NCBI GenBank assembly: GCA_034422835.1
Contig: DAOUJJ010000001.1
Location: forward strand, 31,747-95,746
Source of the DNA: VXMO01 sp034422835
GTDB lineage: Bacteria; Chloroflexota; Dehalococcoidia; UBA6926
Length of the DNA: 64,000 nucleotides
Direction of reading: 5' to 3'
Positions 59,464-64,000 of the stretch are shown here, one piece after another (position 1 is the first letter of the stretch; each line of letters opens with the position of its first letter). Both the position numbers and the translations under genes were made by a program. The notes beneath the pieces are model-generated. The model was given only the letters and a program-made list of their open reading frames with translations, did not search any database and was not told the origin of the DNA.

Positions 59464-60513
59464 GTGACGACCCCCCCGCTTGATGGACGCGGATTCCGCG
59501 TGGCGCTGGATGCCATGGGGGGCGATCATGCCCCCGCTGAGATCGTCAGTGGCGGCGTTGCCGCGGCGCGTGAGGGGACAACTGTCTTTCTCGTTGGCGT
59601 GCCGGAGCGCGTGCAGGCGGAGCTGGACAAACAGGATGTCAGCGGACTCGCCATCCAGGTTGTCCCATCCGATGACGCTATTGAAGAGACGGAACAGCCT
59701 GCGCTTGCCCTGCGTCGTAAGCCAAAGGCGTCCGTTCTCGTCGCCACCGGCCTCGTCAAGGAAGGCATGGCTGATGCCGTCGTCAGCATGGGTTCCACAG
59801 GGGCGTTGATGGCCAGCGCGCACTTCTTGCTTGGCACACTTGAGAACCTTGATCGCCCTGTACTCGGCGGCCCGGCGCTCGGCTACGCGCCCAACACGAT
59901 CTGGCTCGACATGGGCGCGAACGTCGATGCTCGCCCCGCCCAATTTCTCGATTTCGCCGCCATCGGCGTCGCCACCGCCCGGGCCTATCTGCAGATTGAT
60001 AACCCCAGCGTCGCTCTGCTAAACGTCGGCGAGGAACCGACCAAGGGCAGCAAGCAGATCAAGGAGGCCTACACCGGCCTAAAGGACTCAGGACTGAACT
60101 TTATCGGGAACGTTGAGGCACATGAGGCCGTGCAGGGCAAGGCGAACGTCCTCCTTGCGGATGGCTTCGTCGGCAACGCCATCCTCAAGTACAGCGAGGG
60201 TTTGGGTCAGGCCATCGCGCGCGATCTTGGCGAGCGCCTCGCCCCTGAGATCGGTCCCGACAAAGCCCGCGACATCGCCATGAGCATCTTCAGGAAGATC
60301 AACATCATGGAGACGGCCGGCGGGCCCATACTGGGCGTCAACGGCATCGTCATCGTCGGACACGGCCGCGCCCGCGCCCCCATGGTTCTCGGCGCAATCC
60401 GTACGGCCAAACTAATGAAAGACTATAACGTCGTCGGCGCCGTCAAGGACGAATTGAGCGCCATTCATGCGAGGGGTCAGACCGCTGAGCCGGCCGCCTC
60501 GCCGGGAGCGTAA
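59464..60513 (+). CDS. plsX: Phosphate acyltransferase PlsX
   Basis: 349 residues: VALDAMGGDHAPAEIVSGGVAAA at the start, ALRRKPKASVLVATGLVKEGMADAVVSMGSTGALMASAHF, LDMGANVDARPAQFLDFAAIG and GGPILGVNGIVIVGHGRARA. It converts acyl-ACP to acyl phosphate for phospholipid synthesis. The GTG start is preceded by GGAGG at 8 nt. fabG follows after 4 nt. Confidence 0.95.
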   Translation: MTTPPLDGRGFRVALDAMGGDHAPAEIVSGGVAAAREGTTVFLVGVPERVQAELDKQDVSGLAIQVVPSDDAIEETEQPALALRRKPKASVLVATGLVKEGMADAVVSMGSTGALMASAHFLLGTLENLDRPVLGGPALGYAPNTIWLDMGANVDARPAQFLDFAAIGVATARAYLQIDNPSVALLNVGEEPTKGSKQIKEAYTGLKDSGLNFIGNVEAHEAVQGKANVLLADGFVGNAILKYSEGLGQAIARDLGERLAPEIGPDKARDIAMSIFRKINIMETAGGPILGVNGIVIVGHGRARAPMVLGAIRTAKLMKDYNVVGAVKDELSAIHARGQTAEPAASPGA

Positions 60514-60517
60514 ACAC

Positions 60518-61303
60518 ATGCAGACCCAGGCTGAACTGGCAACGCAGGAATCCAAAGAACTCGCGGGCCACGTTGCCCTCGTCACCGGCTCCGGGCGCGG
60601 CATCGGCAAGGCAGTTGCCCTCAAGCTGGCCTCCATGGGCGCCAATATCGCCGTCAATTACAACGCGAGCGGCGATCTTGCACAGGGAGTTGTCGAAGAG
60701 ATTAAAGGCCTTGGTGTCGAGAGCGCTTCATTCCAGGCGGACGTGTCACAGACGGATCAGGTTGAGGCGATGGTCAATGGCGCGGTGGATGCCTTTGGCA
60801 AGGTCGATATCCTTGTCAACAACTCCGGCATCATCCGCGACAAGCTCCTTCTCCGCATGACGGACGATGACTGGGACACCGTCATCGGCACGGATCTGCG
60901 CGGGCCGTTCCTCTGCACCCGCGCCGTCATCCGTTCCATGATGCGCGAGCGCTGGGGGCGCATCATCAACATCTCCTCTGTCGTCGCGCTCGCAGGCAAC
61001 CCCGGCCAATCCAACTATGCCGCCGCCAAGTCCGGCCTCACCGGATTCACCTACAGCGTGGCCAAGGAGCTGGCCGCGAGGAATGTGACGGCCAACATTG
61101 TCGCGCCCGGCTACATCTCCACCGACGTGACCGAAAACCTGCCGGAAGAGATCAAGCAGCAGTTGACCGACCACATCCCGCTCGGGCGGCGGGGCCACGC
61201 GTGGGAGATCGCGGAGATCGTCGCGTTCCTGTGCACCGATCGCGCCTCGTACATCACCGGACAACTTATCGCGGTCGACGGCGGCCTTGCCCTGACAGGC
61301 TGA
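60518..61303 (+). CDS. fabG: 3-oxoacyl-ACP reductase FabG (short-chain dehydrogenase)
   Basis: 261 residues. The cofactor loop is VALVTGSGRGIGKAVALKLA, NAG-type NNSG follows, the catalytic Ser lies in NISSVVALAG, and Tyr-x-x-x-Lys is YAAAKSGL. The C-terminal GQLIAVDGGLALTG is typical of FabG. It reduces 3-oxoacyl-ACP with NADPH. The ATG at 60518 is 4 nt after plsX. Other SDR functions are possible, but context supports fatty-acid synthesis. Confidence 0.88.
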   Translation: MQTQAELATQESKELAGHVALVTGSGRGIGKAVALKLASMGANIAVNYNASGDLAQGVVEEIKGLGVESASFQADVSQTDQVEAMVNGAVDAFGKVDILVNNSGIIRDKLLLRMTDDDWDTVIGTDLRGPFLCTRAVIRSMMRERWGRIINISSVVALAGNPGQSNYAAAKSGLTGFTYSVAKELAARNVTANIVAPGYISTDVTENLPEEIKQQLTDHIPLGRRGHAWEIAEIVAFLCTDRASYITGQLIAVDGGLALTG

Positions 61304-61338
61304 CGCCGGAGCGCCGTCCGCCATCCCCTAAATACACC

Positions 61339-61992
61339 GTGCGCGTCATCGACATCTCCGTCCCGCTGAAATCCCTCAAGGAGGGCATGCACGTCTACCC
61401 CGGTGACGCTCCCTATTTCGCGAGTACGGAAAAGACCATCCACAAGGACGGCATGAGGCTGTCCCGCATCGAAATCGGCTCTAACAACGGCACACATGTC
61501 ACCGTGCCCGCGCATTACATCGAGGGCGGCGCGGAAACCGAGACCCTGCCCCTTGAGATGCTTGTTGGCCCGGCGTGGGTCGCGGACCTCACCGGGCTGA
61601 CCATGGGCACGGGCATCACCGTCGAAGATCTTGAAGCTGCCATGCCGGAAACGCCCGTTGAGCGTCTCCTCCTCAAGACACGCAACTCCGCGCTCTGGAC
61701 ACGGGACTACTTTCAGCCGCGTTTCGTCTTCCTGACTCCGGAGGCCGCCGAGTGGCTCGTTGAGAAGGGCGTGCGGTCGGTCGGAATTGACTATCTATCG
61801 ATTGAGCGATTCGGCGGCGAGGCCCCCAAGACCCACCTGGCCATCCTTGGCGCGAACGGCGTCATCATGGAGGGTCTTGACCTCACGCACGTCGAAGCCG
61901 GCCGCGAATATACCCTCGCCTTTCTGCCCCTCAAAGCCCCCGGCCTTGACGGCGCACCCGCCCGCGCCGTCCTCATCACAAACGACGACTAG
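61339..61992 (+). CDS. Cyclase-family protein (kynurenine formamidase-like), atypical metal motif
   Basis: 217 residues from a GTG. VIDISVPLKSLKEGMHVYPGD and the core GTHVTVPAHYIEGGAETETLPLEMLVGPAWVADL place it in the PF04199 cyclase family. The usual HxGTHxDxPxH is altered: Asn49 replaces the first His and Thr55 replaces the Asp, while His53 and His59 remain. The later RFVFLTPEAAEWLVEKGVRSVGIDYLSIERFG is typical. Activity as a formamidase or other hydrolase is therefore uncertain. It lies 35 nt after fabG. Confidence 0.75.
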   Translation: MRVIDISVPLKSLKEGMHVYPGDAPYFASTEKTIHKDGMRLSRIEIGSNNGTHVTVPAHYIEGGAETETLPLEMLVGPAWVADLTGLTMGTGITVEDLEAAMPETPVERLLLKTRNSALWTRDYFQPRFVFLTPEAAEWLVEKGVRSVGIDYLSIERFGGEAPKTHLAILGANGVIMEGLDLTHVEAGREYTLAFLPLKAPGLDGAPARAVLITNDD

Positions 61993-61998
61993 CCTCCG

Positions 61999-63936
61999 TC
62001 AGCTGCCGCTGTCCAAATAGGCGTTGATGATCGCGAGCACCTCTTCCTGTATCAGTAGCCCATCGAAGTAGTCTTTGATGGCCGCAAGCACCTCAGACAA
62101 GTCCAGTGCGCCATCCCCGTTCTCGTCGTAATTGTCCGCTTTGCCGGGCAGCCGCTCGTCGTCGGTGATGTTGATGTTCACATCAATCGTTGCCTGCTCC
62201 CCGGAGCCGTCGATGTCCTCCGCGGTGACGGTGACGTGGTGGAGTTTGTCCGTTTCGTAATCGAGCGTTGCTCCCTCAGCGACCGTTATCTGGCCGGTGT
62301 CCTCGTCTATATCAAACAGCTCCGCGTCGCTGCCGCCCAGTTCGTAGCGCACGTCGTCGCCCTCAGGGTCCGTTGCCGTGATAGGGCCGCCCACCTCGGT
62401 TCCCGCAGGCGAGTTTTCACGCACGGACACGGTAACGATGGCTCCTTCCTCGAACTCGGGAGGATTGTTCGGCACCGGCGTCGGCGTTGATCTCGCCCGC
62501 GATCCTCCGCCACCCCCACCACCGCCGCCGCCGTTGTTGTTGTTACGTGGCGGGTCGGGGTCTCGAGGCGGTGGAGGCGGGGGCGGGGCGGGGGGTGCAC
62601 GGCCATGGAGCCGCGTCACCGTGAAATCCCAATTGCCGCCGATATTGCTGTTCCCCGCTATCACGATCTTCCCGTCGCTCTGCAGCGCCACCGCGTACAC
62701 CTGGTCGTCCGAACCAATACGTGTGGTCACTACCCCGTTGTCGCCGAACGAGGAGTCCCGCGAGCCATCCACCCTGTACCGCAGCACTGTAACGTGGTGG
62801 GTTCCGTCGGCTCGCTGACTGTACCCGGCCACGATGACCTTCCCGTCGGGCTGCACTGTTCCCGCGTAGCCGAAGTCGGCGGAGCCGAGGTTTGTGATCA
62901 CCATCCCGTCGCCGTCGAACGAGGTGTCCGGCGAGCCGTCCTTGTTGTACCGCGCCGCCTGGAAATCATTGGGCTCCTCGGTGCTGCGTCCCATCGCTAC
63001 GATTTTCCCGTCGGGCTGCACTGTCACCGAATAAGCGTGGTCATTGCGCATGCCGAAATCTGTGAGGACCTTGCCTTCGTTGCCGAACGATTCGTCTAAC
63101 GAGCCGTCCTCTTTTTTGTACCGCGCCAGCGCGAAATCTCCCGAGCTGGTTCCGGCCAGGACGATCTTCCCGTCGGACTGCAGGTCCATCGCCCACGCCT
63201 CGTCGGCGCGGTCGTCGAAGTCGGTGGTTACCTTGCCGCCTGTCCCAAAGGCAGCGTCCGGTGAACCGTCCGGGTTGTAACGGGCCAGCGCGAAATCCGC
63301 GGGGTCAGTGGTAGCGCCGGCCACCAGTATCTTCCCGTCGGACTGTACCGCCACTGCAAACGCGTAGTCATACCCGCCGAAGTCGGTGGTGACCTTGCCT
63401 CCGGTACCGAACGATGCGTCCAACGAACCGTTCGCGTTGTACCGCGCCACAGGGAAATCGAGCTCGGACTGCTCGGACGCGATGTGTTGATGCCCGGTCA
63501 CCACGATCTTTCCGTCGGACTGCAGCGCTATGTTGTGGATGTGGGCGCCGGCTGCGCCATGTTTGGTGACTACCTTGCCATCTCCGCCGCCGAACGAGGT
63601 GTCCGGTCTTCCATCTGCAGTGAGCCGGACCAGCCCGAAATCGTGGTGGTTATACCCTCCCGTCTGAGCGTACCCTCCCACCAGAATCTTCCCGTCGGGC
63701 TGTATCGTCACCGCGCGGACATTATCATCGCCGCCGAAGTCGATGGTTACCTTGCCGTCACCACTAAATGAGGTGTCCAGCCAATTAGGGGCGCGTTGTG
63801 CTTGCGCGGGCAGCACCGGCGAAATTGCCAGCGTGCCGATCGCTATGACCAGAACCACGATGGCGGCGGTCTGCCTCGGCAAAGTCGAGCGCGGTTTCAG
63901 CGCCACCACAGGACGATGGCCGCGGCCGGCTCGCAA
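61999..63936 (-). CDS. Secreted surface protein: seven delta-60 repeats, cadherin-like domain, dockerin-like C terminus
   Basis: Up to 645 residues; the frame stays open to the window edge, so it may be 5'-truncated. After a basic N terminus, residues about 24-45 form a signal-peptide-like hydrophobic stretch ending AQAQ. Seven repeats of about 55 residues follow (pattern DxSFGxxGKVxTDFG ... AVQSDGKIxVAG ... ARYNxDGS), matching delta-60 repeats that may form a beta-propeller. A proline and Gly-rich linker (about ten G in a row) leads to a cadherin-like repeat (ENSPAGTEVG, ATDPEGDDVRYEL, LDYETD) and then an EF-hand-like DENGDGALDLSEVLAAIKDYFDG segment. The start may be TTG 63936, GTG 63909 or GTG 63906. 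Function likely adhesion or binding. Confidence 0.8.
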   Translation of the reverse strand: MRAGRGHRPVVALKPRSTLPRQTAAIVVLVIAIGTLAISPVLPAQAQRAPNWLDTSFSGDGKVTIDFGGDDNVRAVTIQPDGKILVGGYAQTGGYNHHDFGLVRLTADGRPDTSFGGGDGKVVTKHGAAGAHIHNIALQSDGKIVVTGHQHIASEQSELDFPVARYNANGSLDASFGTGGKVTTDFGGYDYAFAVAVQSDGKILVAGATTDPADFALARYNPDGSPDAAFGTGGKVTTDFDDRADEAWAMDLQSDGKIVLAGTSSGDFALARYKKEDGSLDESFGNEGKVLTDFGMRNDHAYSVTVQPDGKIVAMGRSTEEPNDFQAARYNKDGSPDTSFDGDGMVITNLGSADFGYAGTVQPDGKVIVAGYSQRADGTHHVTVLRYRVDGSRDSSFGDNGVVTTRIGSDDQVYAVALQSDGKIVIAGNSNIGGNWDFTVTRLHGRAPPAPPPPPPPRDPDPPRNNNNGGGGGGGGGGSRARSTPTPVPNNPPEFEEGAIVTVSVRENSPAGTEVGGPITATDPEGDDVRYELGGSDAELFDIDEDTGQITVAEGATLDYETDKLHHVTVTAEDIDGSGEQATIDVNINITDDERLPGKADNYDENGDGALDLSEVLAAIKDYFDGLLIQEEVLAIINAYLDSGS

Positions 63937-63978
63937 AAATCCGTGTGCCGAATGCGGGGAGATGCTGCGAGGAGGGTA

Positions 63979-64000
63979 CCCCCCCCCCCCCCCCCCCCCC
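63979..64000. repeat. Poly-C run at the window end
   Basis: 22 consecutive C bases end the window. This is unlikely to be a real genomic tract and suggests an assembly or sequencing edge. Confidence 0.6.

Overview
This window looks like chromosomal DNA of a bacterium of moderately high GC, most likely a member of the Chloroflexota, possibly Dehalococcoidia / SAR202-like. That placement is an inference. It rests on a secreted protein with a long Thr-Pro linker, a surface protein ending in a dockerin-like EF-hand segment of a type I associate with marine Chloroflexota, type-Z zinc-binding S14, and a T-box on the trp operon. No rRNA, tRNA, CRISPR array, transposase or phage gene was seen. The window starts inside a gene and ends in a run of C, probably a contig edge. 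Several genes use GTG or TTG starts.

Layout. 1-12 kb holds metabolic genes: a 5'-truncated glycine-betaine type binding protein, an aminotransferase, an amidohydrolase, an M20 peptidase, RpiB, a DedA/VTT membrane protein, an NAD-binding epimerase-like protein, a trypsin-like lipoprotein that has lost its catalytic His, an MBL hydrolase, an AcuC-type deacetylase and a phosphohexomutase. 12-34 kb is one uninterrupted ribosomal superoperon on the minus strand, rpsL to rpsI, with fusA, secY, adk, map, infA, rpoA and truA inside it. It is headed by a near-consensus promoter at 33903-33931. tuf is not in its usual place after fusA. Five proteins (L13, S5, S3, L5, RpoA) carry long acidic or low-complexity extensions.

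34-42 kb holds a flavin reductase, a methyltransferase, S21, a zinc-ribbon protein, an M16 peptidase, two MBL proteins (one with a broken metal site), lysA and holB. 42-50.4 kb is the tryptophan operon on the minus strand, trpE-G-MFS-D-C-F-B, with no trpA. A complete T-box leader with a UGG (Trp) specifier, its own promoter inside thpR and an intrinsic terminator precede trpE. Three tiny membrane-protein genes on the opposite strand sit between trpD and trpC.

50-64 kb holds thpR, an amidohydrolase, a DUF362 protein and an EcsC-like protein. It continues with a predicted selenoprotein of the GrdB-like family (in-frame UGA in a UxxC motif with a bSECIS-like hairpin), an unknown protein and an orphan molybdopterin hydroxylase large subunit. 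A fatty-acid related group follows: an alpha/beta hydrolase, two MaoC-type dehydratase subunits, PlsX, FabG and a cyclase-family protein. The window ends with a delta-60-repeat / cadherin / dockerin-like surface protein. The most notable items are the selenoprotein cluster, the Trp T-box operon with its embedded transporter, and the acidic extensions on ribosomal proteins and RpoA.
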